The notes under the pieces are model-generated. The model saw nothing but the letters and a program-made list of their open reading frames with translations, made no database searches and was not told the origin of the DNA. Below are positions 46,126-56,498 of a DNA stretch of 64,000 nt, in pieces (positions within the stretch are counted from its first letter, which is position 1; each line of letters starts with the position of its first letter). The stretch is from Helicobacter bilis (GTDB taxonomy: Bacteria > Campylobacterota > Campylobacteria > Campylobacterales > Helicobacteraceae): NCBI RefSeq assembly GCF_001999985.1, contig NZ_CP019645.1, forward strand, positions 2,294,001-2,358,000, in the 5' to 3' direction. The translations under genes were made by a program, and so were the position numbers.

Positions 46126-47121
46126 ATGTTTTATATGAAAAATGCTACTAAGTTTATCATCTCAAAATTCTTTGTTAGCACTCTGCTTGTTAGCACAATG
46201 TGTGTTTATGGAAATGATGCAAAGCAATACGATGCGGAAGGTATTGCTGATGTGTTTTATGCGTTGAATGGAGATTCTAAAGATCCACATAAAAAGATTA
46301 ATCATACAAAAGGCTTTTGTGCGAATGGAGAGTTTATCCCAGCAAATAACATTACAAAAACGCTAAATATACCATTGTTAAAAGAAAAAAGCATTAAGAC
46401 AGAAGTGCGATATTCACTTGGTGGTGGAAGCAGAGTGGCAAGCGATAAATCAAAGCCTAGAGGCATGGCTTTGAAAATTCAAGGGCAAAAAGATGAATGG
46501 GAAATTGTTATGCTAAATACTGAGATTAACTTTGCAAAAAATCCACAGGAATTTGGCGAGTTTTTTGCGATGAGAATCCCAAAAGATGGCAAGGTGGATA
46601 CTGCCTATATCGCTAAGAGAACAAGCGAGGTCGCATCATACAAAAACTTTGAAGAATATATGAAAAATATCGGTATAACAGGCAGTGTGGCAAATACAAT
46701 GTATCACAGCATTCACACTTTTTATTTTAAGGATAGTAAGAATAAACTCATTCCGGCAAGATTTAAATTTGTCCCAGCAAATGGCGTAGCCTATCTCAAA
46801 GAAAACGAGCTGCAAAAAGTTAGCAATGACTTTTTAGAATCTGATTTTAAAGAAAAGAGCAAAAAAGCCCCGATTGCTTATAAGATGATTCTAGTCCTAG
46901 CAAATCCAAAGGATAAAACCGATGATACTACAGCCCTTTGGAGTGGTAAGCACAAGGAAATTGAGGTTGGCACATTGCTTGTAAAACAATATAATGGTGA
47001 TGTATGTAATGGCGATGTGTTTATGCCAAATGTATTGCCTAATGGTGTAGAAGCTCCAAAAGACCCGCTATTTGAAACACGCAATGATGTATATTCGATC
47101 ACTTTTGGTAGAAGACAATAA
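46126..47121 (+). CDS. Periplasmic catalase-related peroxidase (copy 2)
   Basis: Identical to the protein at 22557-23552, divergent from the second TonB receptor gene, with the stem-loop at 47131-47162 behind it. Confidence 0.82.
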   Translation: MFYMKNATKFIISKFFVSTLLVSTMCVYGNDAKQYDAEGIADVFYALNGDSKDPHKKINHTKGFCANGEFIPANNITKTLNIPLLKEKSIKTEVRYSLGGGSRVASDKSKPRGMALKIQGQKDEWEIVMLNTEINFAKNPQEFGEFFAMRIPKDGKVDTAYIAKRTSEVASYKNFEEYMKNIGITGSVANTMYHSIHTFYFKDSKNKLIPARFKFVPANGVAYLKENELQKVSNDFLESDFKEKSKKAPIAYKMILVLANPKDKTDDTTALWSGKHKEIEVGTLLVKQYNGDVCNGDVFMPNVLPNGVEAPKDPLFETRNDVYSITFGRRQ

Positions 47122-47319
47122 AAATACAAAAATCACACATCAATAAAAGTTTATGTGTGATTGTGAAGTTAGAGACTGCAGGTTTGTATATGATTGGGTG
47201 TTGCATAGTAAATAAACTAAAAGCCCTATAAATAAAATATAAATTTTTATATTTTTTACTCTTTATTGCATAACTTTGGGTTACAATATGCGTTTATGCT
47301 TAGTTTGAAAGGAGATATT

Positions 47320-50300
47320 ATGCAATCCGTTGATAATAAAGAGATAATTGAGGCAAGTTTGTCCTTAGCAAAGACATTGCAGCACAAAATCAATAGTGAT
47401 TTAAGTTGTAAAGAAAAAAGATTCCGTAAAAAGATGATGAAAATGCTTGAAAATCCAAGCAGTAAGGTTATGCTTATTGAGTTGCTTGATAGAAGTTTTC
47501 GCTCAAAAGATAATGAAATGGCACACGAACTCATCTCGCATACTTTGCAAAAATATGGGATTGCTGATTTTTTCTCTTCGTTTGAAAAGGTATTATTGCA
47601 ACTATTTTTGGGTATGGGTAAAAGTATGCCGTGTGTGAGTGTGCCTTTTTTCATAAAGAATCTAAAAAAAGATACAAAAGCTATGGTGCTAGATGCCTCG
47701 CCTATTGCCCTGAAAAAACATGCAGATAAAAGGGCTAGTGAAAACATTGGCTTAAATGTGAATCTAATCGGTGAAGAGGTGCTTGGGAATCTAGAGTCAA
47801 ACTATCGTTTGCAAAAGTATGAAGACGCTCTAAACTCAAACTACATTAATTATATCTCTATCAAAATTACAACTATTTTTTCTCAAATCAATATCCTAGA
47901 TTTTGAATACTCAAAGCGTGAGATAGTAGCAAGGCTTGATAAACTCTATGGCATTGCAGAAGAAAAGCAAAAGGCAGGTATCTCAAAGTTTATTAATCTT
48001 GATATGGAAGAGTTTAAGGACTTGGAACTCACGGTGGCAGCCTTTATGGAATCTCTTGCGAAGTTTGATATTAAAGCTGGGATTGTATTACAAGCGTATT
48101 TACCAGATTCTTATGAGTATTTAAAAACTTTAGTAGCCTTTTCTAAAGCGAGAGTAGAGAGCGGTAAGCCCCCGATTAAGATTCGCATTGTAAAAGGAGC
48201 GAATATGGAGGCTGAAGAGACTATTGCAAGTGTAAAGGGTTGGGAGTTGCCGACATTTAGACAAAAGGTTGATACAGATTCTAACTATAATAAAATGCTT
48301 GATTATATCCTGCAAGATTCTAATTTTAAATACATTGATATAGGTATCGCATCGCATAATATCTTTCAAATCGCTTATGCGATGACAAGGATAAATAGGG
48401 CAGGGGCGCAAGATAGCTTTACTTTTGAAATGCTTGAGGGTATGAATTTAAAAGCAAGTTTTGAGGTAGCTTCAAGAAATAAGCTTATTTTATACGCCCC
48501 GGTATGCGATGATGCGCATTTTAATAATGCTATTGCATATCTTGTAAGGCGACTTGATGAAAATACAGGTAAAGATAACTTTATGCGTTATGCCTTTGAT
48601 TTAGAGATTGATTCTATTGCGTGGAAACAGCAGGAACAAATCTTTTTACAATCAATCGAGGGTATAAAAAGTGTGCAAGAGACAAGTTATAGGCAGCAAA
48701 ATAGACTTAAAGCCCCATTTACACAAAAAGCAAATCTTGCTTCTTTCTTTAACGAGCCTGATACTGACTTTATATTGAAACCAAATAGAGAATGGGCGGA
48801 GGCGATTAAGACAAAGTGGCTAAATACAGAATCTATTGAGGTTACACCAATAATTGGCGATAAAACTCCAAAAGATAATAAAAGAGAGATTAAGCAAAAA
48901 GGCGGCGATAAAGTCATTGCTAATGTGTATTTAGCAAATAAAGATAGTTTAAAAGCGGCTATGGCGTATGTAAAACAAGCACAAAATATACTAAGCTATG
49001 AAAAGCTTGGCGAGATTTTGTTGAAAACTGCAGAGATTGTAGCAGAAAGGCGTAATGATTTAATCGGTATAGCAGCCCTTGAAGTGGGTAAAACCTTTGC
49101 AGAAACAGACGCTGAGGTAAGTGAGGCGATAGATTTTCTTAGATTCTATCCGCATAGCATGTATAAATTGCTAGAAACACATAAAGATTTTATGCTAAAG
49201 CCAAAGGGTGTTGGCGTAGTGATTACGCCGTGGAATTTCCCCGTTGCTATTTCTGTTGGTGGCATTGCCGCTAGTCTTGCTAGTGGGAATAGGGTGATTT
49301 ATAAGCCATCTAATATTTCTGCTGTTACAGGCAGTATATTAACGCAGTGCTTTTATGATGCGGGACTACCGAAAGATTATCTTGTATTCTTACCTGCAAG
49401 TGGCAAGGATGTAAATGAGATTCTATTAAAAGAAGCGGATTTTGCGATTTTAACAGGCGGGGAAGATACGGCTTATGAGATTTTAAAAGAGAATCCAACA
49501 CTATTTTTAAGTGCTGAAACAGGCGGTAAAAATGCGACTATTGTAAGCAAAATGGCAGATAGAGACCAAGCGGTAAAAAACATTATCCATTCAGCTTTTT
49601 CTAACTCTGGGCAGAAATGCAGTGCTACTTCTTTACTCATACTTGAAGAGGAAGTGTATAAAGATGAGCAGTTTAAACGCACATTGATTGATGCGGCAAA
49701 TAGCCTTCATGTTGGGAATCCATTTGACTTTAAGAATAAGTTAGGGTATCTAAGCAGCACTATTGATGAGAAAGTAAAGCAGGGCTTAGAGTTAGAGCAA
49801 GGTGAAGAGTGGGTATTAGCCCCAAGTTTTGAAGATGAAAATCCCTATGCGATGAGACCATGTATTAAATATGGTGTAAAAGAGGGTAGCTATTCACATA
49901 AGAGTGAATTTTTCACGCCGATTTTATCAGTTATATGTGCGAAAGATTTAGAGCATGCCATAGATATCGCAAACTCTACTGGATATGGTTTAACAAGCGG
50001 TTTTGAATCTCTTGATGAAAGGGAATGGGATTATTATCTAAAGCACATTGAAGCAGGGAATCTTTATATTAATAAATCTACGACAGGGGCGATTGTCCTG
50101 CGGCAGCCATTTGGTGGGATTAAAAAGTCAGCAGTTGGCTTTGGCAGAAAGGCTGGAAGTTATAACTATGTGGCACAATTTGTAGATATTATCCCTAATA
50201 ATAGCACACAAGAAAACACAGATTTAAACACAAATTTACATATGGGGCATAGCTTTATTGATAGTATGCAATATCTTATTAATATTACGCAAGATGAAAG

Positions 50301-50874
50301 TATTAAAAATGAATTAAAGGCGTTTTTACAAACTGCAAAAAGCTATGCGTATTTCCATGAAAATGAGTTTTTACAAAAAAGGGATTTCGTGCATATAAGG
50401 GGAGAAGACAATCTCTTTTACTATGTGCCGGTAAAATCAGTCATTTATCGTGTTAGAAAAGAAGATTCTCTAAGTGATATTTTAAGCGTTATTGCTAGCA
50501 CTCAATTAATTAGTGCTAAGCTTACTATAAGCCTTAAAGCCACAGAAATGAGTGAATCTTTAGGTTTTGTGCTAGAACATATAAAAACATTGCAGCTAAA
50601 AAATATCGCTATTGAGTATCAAAGCCTAGAGCAGTTTATTGAGAGTGCAGGGGAGTATGAGCTTATCCGCTATCTTGAATCGCCGGATAATGAAAATCTT
50701 GTATATAAAGAGCTAATAGGGCAGGGCAGGGCGAAAGGAAAGTTAATCGCATATCATAAGCCCTATGCGAATGGATATTTTGAGCTTTTATACTATCATA
50801 CAGAGCGTGCCGCAAGTATTGCATTCCATAGATATGGGAATCTTGGTAGAAGAGCATTGCAAGGTAATAAATAG
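47320..50874 (+). CDS. putA: Bifunctional proline dehydrogenase / P5C dehydrogenase (copy 2)
   Basis: Identical to the enzyme at 23751-27305, with the same TACAAT box and AAAGGAG site ahead of the ATG. Confidence 0.95.
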   Translation: MQSVDNKEIIEASLSLAKTLQHKINSDLSCKEKRFRKKMMKMLENPSSKVMLIELLDRSFRSKDNEMAHELISHTLQKYGIADFFSSFEKVLLQLFLGMGKSMPCVSVPFFIKNLKKDTKAMVLDASPIALKKHADKRASENIGLNVNLIGEEVLGNLESNYRLQKYEDALNSNYINYISIKITTIFSQINILDFEYSKREIVARLDKLYGIAEEKQKAGISKFINLDMEEFKDLELTVAAFMESLAKFDIKAGIVLQAYLPDSYEYLKTLVAFSKARVESGKPPIKIRIVKGANMEAEETIASVKGWELPTFRQKVDTDSNYNKMLDYILQDSNFKYIDIGIASHNIFQIAYAMTRINRAGAQDSFTFEMLEGMNLKASFEVASRNKLILYAPVCDDAHFNNAIAYLVRRLDENTGKDNFMRYAFDLEIDSIAWKQQEQIFLQSIEGIKSVQETSYRQQNRLKAPFTQKANLASFFNEPDTDFILKPNREWAEAIKTKWLNTESIEVTPIIGDKTPKDNKREIKQKGGDKVIANVYLANKDSLKAAMAYVKQAQNILSYEKLGEILLKTAEIVAERRNDLIGIAALEVGKTFAETDAEVSEAIDFLRFYPHSMYKLLETHKDFMLKPKGVGVVITPWNFPVAISVGGIAASLASGNRVIYKPSNISAVTGSILTQCFYDAGLPKDYLVFLPASGKDVNEILLKEADFAILTGGEDTAYEILKENPTLFLSAETGGKNATIVSKMADRDQAVKNIIHSAFSNSGQKCSATSLLILEEEVYKDEQFKRTLIDAANSLHVGNPFDFKNKLGYLSSTIDEKVKQGLELEQGEEWVLAPSFEDENPYAMRPCIKYGVKEGSYSHKSEFFTPILSVICAKDLEHAIDIANSTGYGLTSGFESLDEREWDYYLKHIEAGNLYINKSTTGAIVLRQPFGGIKKSAVGFGRKAGSYNYVAQFVDIIPNNSTQENTDLNTNLHMGHSFIDSMQYLINITQDESIKNELKAFLQTAKSYAYFHENEFLQKRDFVHIRGEDNLFYYVPVKSVIYRVRKEDSLSDILSVIASTQLISAKLTISLKATEMSESLGFVLEHIKTLQLKNIAIEYQSLEQFIESAGEYELIRYLESPDNENLVYKELIGQGRAKGKLIAYHKPYANGYFELLYYHTERAASIAFHRYGNLGRRALQGNK

Positions 50875-50896
50875 ATTCTATATATAAGGGAAAAAG

Positions 50897-51382
50897 ATGA
50901 GTGAAAAAATGCAGTTAAAAGCAGGAGATACAGCCCCATTATTTAGCTTACCAAATGAAGATAATGTGGTGATTGCTTTAGAGGATTTGCTAGATTATAC
51001 AATCATTTTATATTTTTATCCAAAGGATAATACGAGTGGCTGCACCACAGAGGCACAAGAGTTTAGCGCATTGCAAGAATCTTTTGAAAAGCATAATGCC
51101 ATTATTATAGGCATTAGCCCAGATAAACCCGCAACACATAAAAAGTTTATACAAAGCAAGGATTTAAATGTCGTGCTTTTAAGCGATAGTGATAAAAGTG
51201 TAGCGATGAAATATCATGCCTATGGTAAGAAGATAATGTATGGTAAAGAAGTGCAGGGGATCTATCGTAGCACTTTTATCATACAAAAAGGAAAAATTAT
51301 AGAATCTTTTTATAATGTCAAAGCAAAAGGACACGCACAAACAATCCTTACATACCTTACAAATTTAGATAAAAATAAATAG
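50897..51382 (+). CDS. bcp: Bcp/PrxQ thiol peroxidase (copy 2)
   Basis: Identical to the 1-Cys peroxiredoxin at 27328-27813, 22 bases after putA copy 2. Confidence 0.93.
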   Translation: MSEKMQLKAGDTAPLFSLPNEDNVVIALEDLLDYTIILYFYPKDNTSGCTTEAQEFSALQESFEKHNAIIIGISPDKPATHKKFIQSKDLNVVLLSDSDKSVAMKYHAYGKKIMYGKEVQGIYRSTFIIQKGKIIESFYNVKAKGHAQTILTYLTNLDKNK

Positions 51383-51629
51383 ATTCTGTATTTGTTACCA
51401 TTTTTCTATCTTTTATGTGTAATGAATTTAAATTGAAAGAGAATATAAAGACATAAGATTTTAATAGCACTGAAGAGATAATATTCAAAGCCCTTTAAGC
51501 TTTTAAGTATATAGCAATTAAGGGCTTTATGCGACAAATTAAGCTATATGCTATTTAAGGCGATATAAAGCTATCTTAGGTTTTGACAAAAATAACTTTA
51601 TTTACTCTAGTGCTAATGTTTTTAATACA

Positions 51630-52130
51630 CTAAGATTGCTGTTGTGCTTGTTGCTGACTTTGTTTTAGCATATTGAGTTCATTTATCACATTCATAATAG
51701 CAATGAGTGCTAAATGATAGCTTAGTGGTCCAAAGCCAGAGATAATGCCCACACTCACCGCACCAGTTACACTTACTCTGCGTTCAGGCTCTCTTGCATG
51801 GATATTGCTTAAATGTGCTTCAATCACAGGCACACCAGATGCTACGATTGCATCGGCTACGCAAATAGAAGTGTGCGTTAAACCACCCGGATTCATAATC
51901 ACGCCATCATATTCACCACCAACGCATTCTTGCAATTTATCAATTATCTCCCCTTCAAAATTGCTTTGAAAAAACTCAAGCTCTAAAGACTCACCATTTG
52001 CACCCTTTTGTGTCGCAGCAAACGCACTCATATTATTATGGATTTGTTCTAGCGTCATAGTCCCATATAGTCTTGGGTCTCTGTGTCCTAACATGTTTAG
52101 ATTTGGTCCTTGAATGACTAATATTTTCAT
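51630..52130 (-). CDS. aroQ: 3-dehydroquinate dehydratase, type II (copy 2)
   Basis: Identical to the enzyme at 28061-28561. The convergent hairpin with bcp recurs at 51487-51528. Confidence 0.95.
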   Translation of the reverse strand: MKILVIQGPNLNMLGHRDPRLYGTMTLEQIHNNMSAFAATQKGANGESLELEFFQSNFEGEIIDKLQECVGGEYDGVIMNPGGLTHTSICVADAIVASGVPVIEAHLSNIHAREPERRVSVTGAVSVGIISGFGPLSYHLALIAIMNVINELNMLKQSQQQAQQQS

Positions 52131-52275
52131 GTATGCTCCTTATTACAAAGTAAAGGCAAGATTCTATCAAAATTTAAAGGGCTTTTATTAAACAAAAAGA
52201 TTTATCAAAAATATAATTTTCAAGGTTATAATGTAGTCTTGTTATGAATAAATATTGAACTTTAAGGATAGCATA

Positions 52276-53799
52276 ATGTCTGCAATAAGCTCTTTCACAC
52301 AGGCAATACTAAATATTTTCTATCAATTAACGACAATCCCGCATGGTAGCTTTAATACAAACGAGATGGCAGCATTTTTAGAATCTTTTGCCAAATCAAA
52401 TGGCTATGCAATAAAAAAAGATTCTGTTGGCAATATACTTGCATATAAAGAAAATACAGAATCTAGAGTATGTTTTCAATGTCATTATGATATGGTGTGC
52501 GTTGGACTTGCAGCACAAAATCTAGCGTTAAATCTTTTGCAAACAAAGAGAAGATACAACAATATCGAGCAAACTTGGCTAAAAGCTCAAGATTCTAGTC
52601 TTGGTGCTGATAATGGCATGGGTATGGCGATTATGATGTATTTCATGCAGCAGGGTATTCACGCAGAGTTTCTTTTCACAAATGATGAAGAGGTAGGCAT
52701 GATAGGGGCAAAAGGGCTAGAGATTCCTATTCAATCTAAGATATTGCTTAATCTTGATTCTGAAGTCTTAGGTGAGATTACTATAAGCTGTGCGGGCGGC
52801 TTTGACCTAAATTATCAAAGTGAATTTATCACACAAGAGATTCCGCTAAATTATCATTATTATGTCCTATCTTCAAGGAATTTTGCCGGTGGTCATAGTG
52901 GATTAGATATTAATAATCCTTTGCCAAACTATCAAAATGCAATCCTGCAAAGCACATATTTTTTAAATACAGCCTTAAATGAGAGTGAAAAGGATTCCTT
53001 ATATGTGATTAACTGGAAAGGTGGTGAGAAACGCAACTCAATCCCTATGCACTCAAAGCTAATCATCGCAAGTAAGCAAAAACTAAGTATAGAATCAAAT
53101 GAATTTTTTGTATTTGAAGAGCTAAAAGAAGAGCATAATGAAATGCTTGATAAAACAAATGAAGTCTTTTTACAAACGCCAAATGGCATAGAGTTTAAGA
53201 TTCTATACAATCTACTTTTAAGTTTAAATATAGGTGTGCTTGATAGTATAGAAAATGCGGTGCAAAACTCTCGTAGTCTCTCACATATCTCATTTGCAAA
53301 TGGGAATCTATCTCTTGCTTTCATGGGTCGTGCTAATACAAATGATTTATTGCAAGATAACTTAACTCAACTAAAAAAGATTCTAGAAAAAGAGCAGCCA
53401 AAGCAAAAAAAAGAGAGTCTGCAAATAAAAATGAGTGAATATTATGCCCCATGGGAAAAGCAGGATAAAAGCATAGCATCTAGTAGCATAAATAAAACTT
53501 TATGTGAAACAGAAGAGATGAAAGATTCATGCAGTCTAAAAGAGATTCTAAAAGCAATGTGTATGAGTATGCAAAAACACACAGAGCCATTCAACATAAC
53601 GCCAAAAATAGTAGAGTTACACGCAGGGCTTGAGTGTGGAATCTTACTCAAAAGATTTAAAGATTTGGGGCTATCTGATATCATTGCCTTAAGCATTGGT
53701 CCATCAATCAACGCACCACATTCTATCAATGAAGAAGTATGGATTGAGAGTGCTGGGGTTATAGTAGCGATCTTGCAAGATTTTATGGAAACGATATAA
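52276..53799 (+). CDS. pepD: Aminoacyl-histidine dipeptidase (copy 2)
   Basis: Identical to the enzyme at 28707-30230. This copy keeps what is presumably the original downstream neighbour: the clsC ATG begins four bases after its TAA, so the two genes are likely translationally coupled here and uncoupled in copy 1. Confidence 0.92.
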   Translation: MSAISSFTQAILNIFYQLTTIPHGSFNTNEMAAFLESFAKSNGYAIKKDSVGNILAYKENTESRVCFQCHYDMVCVGLAAQNLALNLLQTKRRYNNIEQTWLKAQDSSLGADNGMGMAIMMYFMQQGIHAEFLFTNDEEVGMIGAKGLEIPIQSKILLNLDSEVLGEITISCAGGFDLNYQSEFITQEIPLNYHYYVLSSRNFAGGHSGLDINNPLPNYQNAILQSTYFLNTALNESEKDSLYVINWKGGEKRNSIPMHSKLIIASKQKLSIESNEFFVFEELKEEHNEMLDKTNEVFLQTPNGIEFKILYNLLLSLNIGVLDSIENAVQNSRSLSHISFANGNLSLAFMGRANTNDLLQDNLTQLKKILEKEQPKQKKESLQIKMSEYYAPWEKQDKSIASSSINKTLCETEEMKDSCSLKEILKAMCMSMQKHTEPFNITPKIVELHAGLECGILLKRFKDLGLSDIIALSIGPSINAPHSINEEVWIESAGVIVAILQDFMETI

Positions 53800-53803
53800 G
53801 TAT

Positions 53804-55414
53804 ATGGGAAAAACAATGCCAGACTTTACTACAATGCTAAGCGTGAGTTTATCACTGCTTGGTGCGCTTTTGTTGTGTATCTTGGTCCTACTTATCTTTA
53901 GTGCGTGTTCGCCGCTAACTTCTATGAATCATAGTGTCAAAACACATTATACCCCCCATTATAATAGCTTTAAAAGCCCTATTGCAGAGCCATACAAAGA
54001 AGAGTTAGAGCAAAAAAAAGATGGCGCATTAATCATTGCTGATGGCTCAAGTGCGCTTTTACATAGACTAGGTTTCGTGCAGATGGCTACAAAAACCATT
54101 GACATTCAAACCTATATCTATAAAAATGAACTCACTTCAAGGCTACTTGCAAGAGAGCTTTATGAGGCGGCAAATCGCGGTGTAAAGATTAGAATCTTAA
54201 TCGATGATAATGGAATCTCATCAGACTTTTATGACTTAATGATGCTTGATAATCATGAAAACATTGAAGTGAGAATCTTTAATCCATACTTTTTTCGCTT
54301 TGGTCCTATGCATGCATTTGAGGCGATATTTAACTTCAGTCGCATTAATAAACGCATGCATAATAAGCTTTTTATCTTTGATGATACCGCATTAATCATG
54401 GGTGGTAGAAACATTGCTGATGAATATTTTGAAAATGCAAGTGTGAATTTTACCGATACAGACTTATTATTTATCGGCAATATCGCAAAAGATGCGAAAC
54501 TAAACTTTGAAGAATTTTGGAATTACAAAAGAAGTATCCCTGTAAATCTCTTCCCAAGTAAGAGAAAATTAGAAAAATATCGCAAAAAAGCAAAAAGCCC
54601 AGAAGAACAAGCCAAACAATATAATGTAGGTAAAGCTGATTGGGAAGAATACCTAAGCGATATGGAAGTGTTTAAAGCAAAATATAAAAATAAAGAATTT
54701 AACATGACTTGGGGTGAGGGCACATTCCTAGCAGACTCACCAGAAAAGATTGATAAAGGCAATGGTCCCTTTACAACACCTATCCTTGAAGCCCTATCTT
54801 ATAATCTTAGCCATGCAAAAGAATCTATTGTCATCTCTTCATCATATCTTGTTCCGGGTGTCGCGGCTATGGATATATGGCGTGATTTTATACAAAATAG
54901 GGGGATTACCATTAAGATTCTTACAAACTCACTTGCCTCTGTTGATGTGATACCTGTGTATTCACATTGGGAAAATTATAGAGATAAACTTGCTTTGATG
55001 GGCGTGCAAGTCTATGAGTATCCAAACTTAGAATCTAAAAAGGCAAGGCTAAAGGATAAGGTAAAATTCTATCATTCATCAAAAGGTAAAGTAAGCCTTC
55101 ACTCAAAATACATGATTATAGATTCTCACACCATTGCTGTGGGTAGCTTTAATCTTGATTATAGATCAGCTATGCTAAATACTGAAAGCATTGTATTTTT
55201 TAAAAACAAAGAGTTAGCAGACCAACTACATAAGATTACAGAATCTCAAATGCAAGATTCCTATAAAATCGTATGTGATACAAATACGCAAAAATGCCAT
55301 TGGGAGCTAAAAGATGAAAATGGTGTGCAAAAATTCTCCGTCTCACCAAATACAAGCGTATGGCTTAGATTCTATAAAACATTGGCAAAGATTATGCCAG
55401 AAAAGCTTTTATGA
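53804..55414 (+). CDS. clsC: ClsC-like cardiolipin synthase (phospholipase D superfamily)
   Basis: A 536-residue membrane-associated enzyme with two HKD active-site motifs, His186-Lys188-Asp193 (MHNKLFIFD) and His433-Lys435-Asp440 (LHSKYMIID). Each is followed by the GG-N or GSFN-D residues of the family. The FNPYFFRF and FNFSRINKRMHNK segments closely resemble E. coli ClsC, which makes cardiolipin from phosphatidylglycerol and phosphatidylethanolamine. One transmembrane segment at about 12-33 ends in SACS, which could be a weak lipobox. The start may be the ATG at 53804 or the one at 53816; neither has a strong ribosome site. The duplication ends on the first base of the 53804 ATG. Confidence 0.82.
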   Translation: MGKTMPDFTTMLSVSLSLLGALLLCILVLLIFSACSPLTSMNHSVKTHYTPHYNSFKSPIAEPYKEELEQKKDGALIIADGSSALLHRLGFVQMATKTIDIQTYIYKNELTSRLLARELYEAANRGVKIRILIDDNGISSDFYDLMMLDNHENIEVRIFNPYFFRFGPMHAFEAIFNFSRINKRMHNKLFIFDDTALIMGGRNIADEYFENASVNFTDTDLLFIGNIAKDAKLNFEEFWNYKRSIPVNLFPSKRKLEKYRKKAKSPEEQAKQYNVGKADWEEYLSDMEVFKAKYKNKEFNMTWGEGTFLADSPEKIDKGNGPFTTPILEALSYNLSHAKESIVISSSYLVPGVAAMDIWRDFIQNRGITIKILTNSLASVDVIPVYSHWENYRDKLALMGVQVYEYPNLESKKARLKDKVKFYHSSKGKVSLHSKYMIIDSHTIAVGSFNLDYRSAMLNTESIVFFKNKELADQLHKITESQMQDSYKIVCDTNTQKCHWELKDENGVQKFSVSPNTSVWLRFYKTLAKIMPEKLL

Positions 55415-55497
55415 TAGAATTTTAGAATCTAATTCATTTGGGTGGGTGCATTTTGACAAGAATTTAGATTTTATAAAAGATTTTGTAAAGGAAAATT

Positions 55498-56184
55498 GTG
55501 AGTTTCATACAGCTAGATTCTATAACAAAGACTTATGGCAAGGGTAAAAATACTTTTCAAGCCCTACATGGTGTGAATTTAGAGATTAAAAAAGGTGAGT
55601 TTGTAGCCCTCATGGGTCCTTCTGGGTCAGGTAAATCCACAATGGCGAATATACTTGGCTGCCTTGATATTGCTACAACGGGCAAGTATTATTTCAATGG
55701 TGTTGATGTTTTTACGCTGACACGGACACAAAGGGCATTATTGCGGCGGCATTATATGGGATTTATCTTTCAAGGTTTTAATCTTTTATCAAGGACTTCT
55801 GCGCTTGAGAATGTGGAGTTACCGCTCATATATCGCGGTATGCACAAAAGAGAGCGGCAAAAAATCGCACTTGAAGCACTTGATATGGTGGGACTTGCGG
55901 ACTGGTCGCATCATAGTAGCGGAGAGCTTAGCGGTGGGCAGTGTCAGCGTGTAGCCATAGCGCGTGCAATCGTTATGAAGCCTTTATTTTTACTCGCTGA
56001 TGAGCCAACAGGTAATCTTGATACAAAAAGAAGTAATGAAGTTATGGAGATTCTAATACGACTAAATCGCGATATGAATATTACAATCCTTATGGTAACG
56101 CACGAGCCAGACATGGCACAATACACACACAGAGCAATTCACTTTTTAGATGGAAATATCCATGATGAAGTGATTTTTCAATAA
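55498..56184 (+). CDS. ABC transporter ATP-binding protein, LolD/MacB type
   Basis: A 228-residue nucleotide-binding subunit. It has Walker A GPSGSGKST at 40-48, Q-loop in FIFQGFNLL near 90, signature LSGGQ at 144-148, Walker B LLADEPTGNLD at 165-175, and the switch His in VTHEPD. The start is GTG with AAAGGA five bases before it. The sequence fits the MacB/LolD/FtsE branch, which powers lipoprotein release, macrolide or peptide efflux rather than import. The usual permease gene does not follow, so its membrane partner is encoded elsewhere or lost. Confidence 0.85.
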   Translation: MSFIQLDSITKTYGKGKNTFQALHGVNLEIKKGEFVALMGPSGSGKSTMANILGCLDIATTGKYYFNGVDVFTLTRTQRALLRRHYMGFIFQGFNLLSRTSALENVELPLIYRGMHKRERQKIALEALDMVGLADWSHHSSGELSGGQCQRVAIARAIVMKPLFLLADEPTGNLDTKRSNEVMEILIRLNRDMNITILMVTHEPDMAQYTHRAIHFLDGNIHDEVIFQ

Positions 56185-56498
56185 ACAGGCTTTATACAAT
56201 TTAATCATTAGAATCTAAAATAACTTATCATATTGAGTGTAGTAAGACAGACAACCTAAAGATTCTAAAAAATCTTTTGTTTAACACTCAAAATAAGAAA
56301 GTAATATAGAACTTAAATCCTTTATAATTCTTAATGTTAGTTAAAGATTCCATTAAACCTTGAAAGTTGCAACCACGATAGGACACATATCGGCAAATAT
56401 TGATATCGAATGAAATATATTTATTAAAACAGCATATATTTTTATTAGAATCTTCTCTCAAAGTTGTGTGTAAAATTTATTAAAATTTGGATTGTGTT
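56185..56498. other. Spacer after the ABC ATPase gene with a dispersed-repeat copy
   Basis: About 310 AT-rich bases without an ORF. It holds a degenerate copy of a dispersed repeat at 56226-56278. The region after it is featureless up to the weak ribosome site of the next gene. Confidence 0.45.
56226..56278 (+). repeat. Degenerate dispersed repeat, copy C
   Basis: Reads TATCATATTGAGTGTAG, then AAAGATTCTAAAAAATC. It resembles the minus-strand segments at 60602-60642, 60990-61040 and 61055-61096, which share CAT-A/G-CTGAG, a GAA-rich part and ATCTAAAAA. Confidence 0.45.

Larger units (their letters stand above)
30236..53804. repeat. Tandem direct duplication, copy 2 (23,569 bp)
   Basis: The second unit is one base longer because of the extra G at 32634-32646. 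All predicted products other than the LapB-like tail are the same as in copy 1. Its right edge is the A of the clsC ATG, five bases after the pepD stop, where the sequence joins the unique right flank. Confidence 0.97.
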
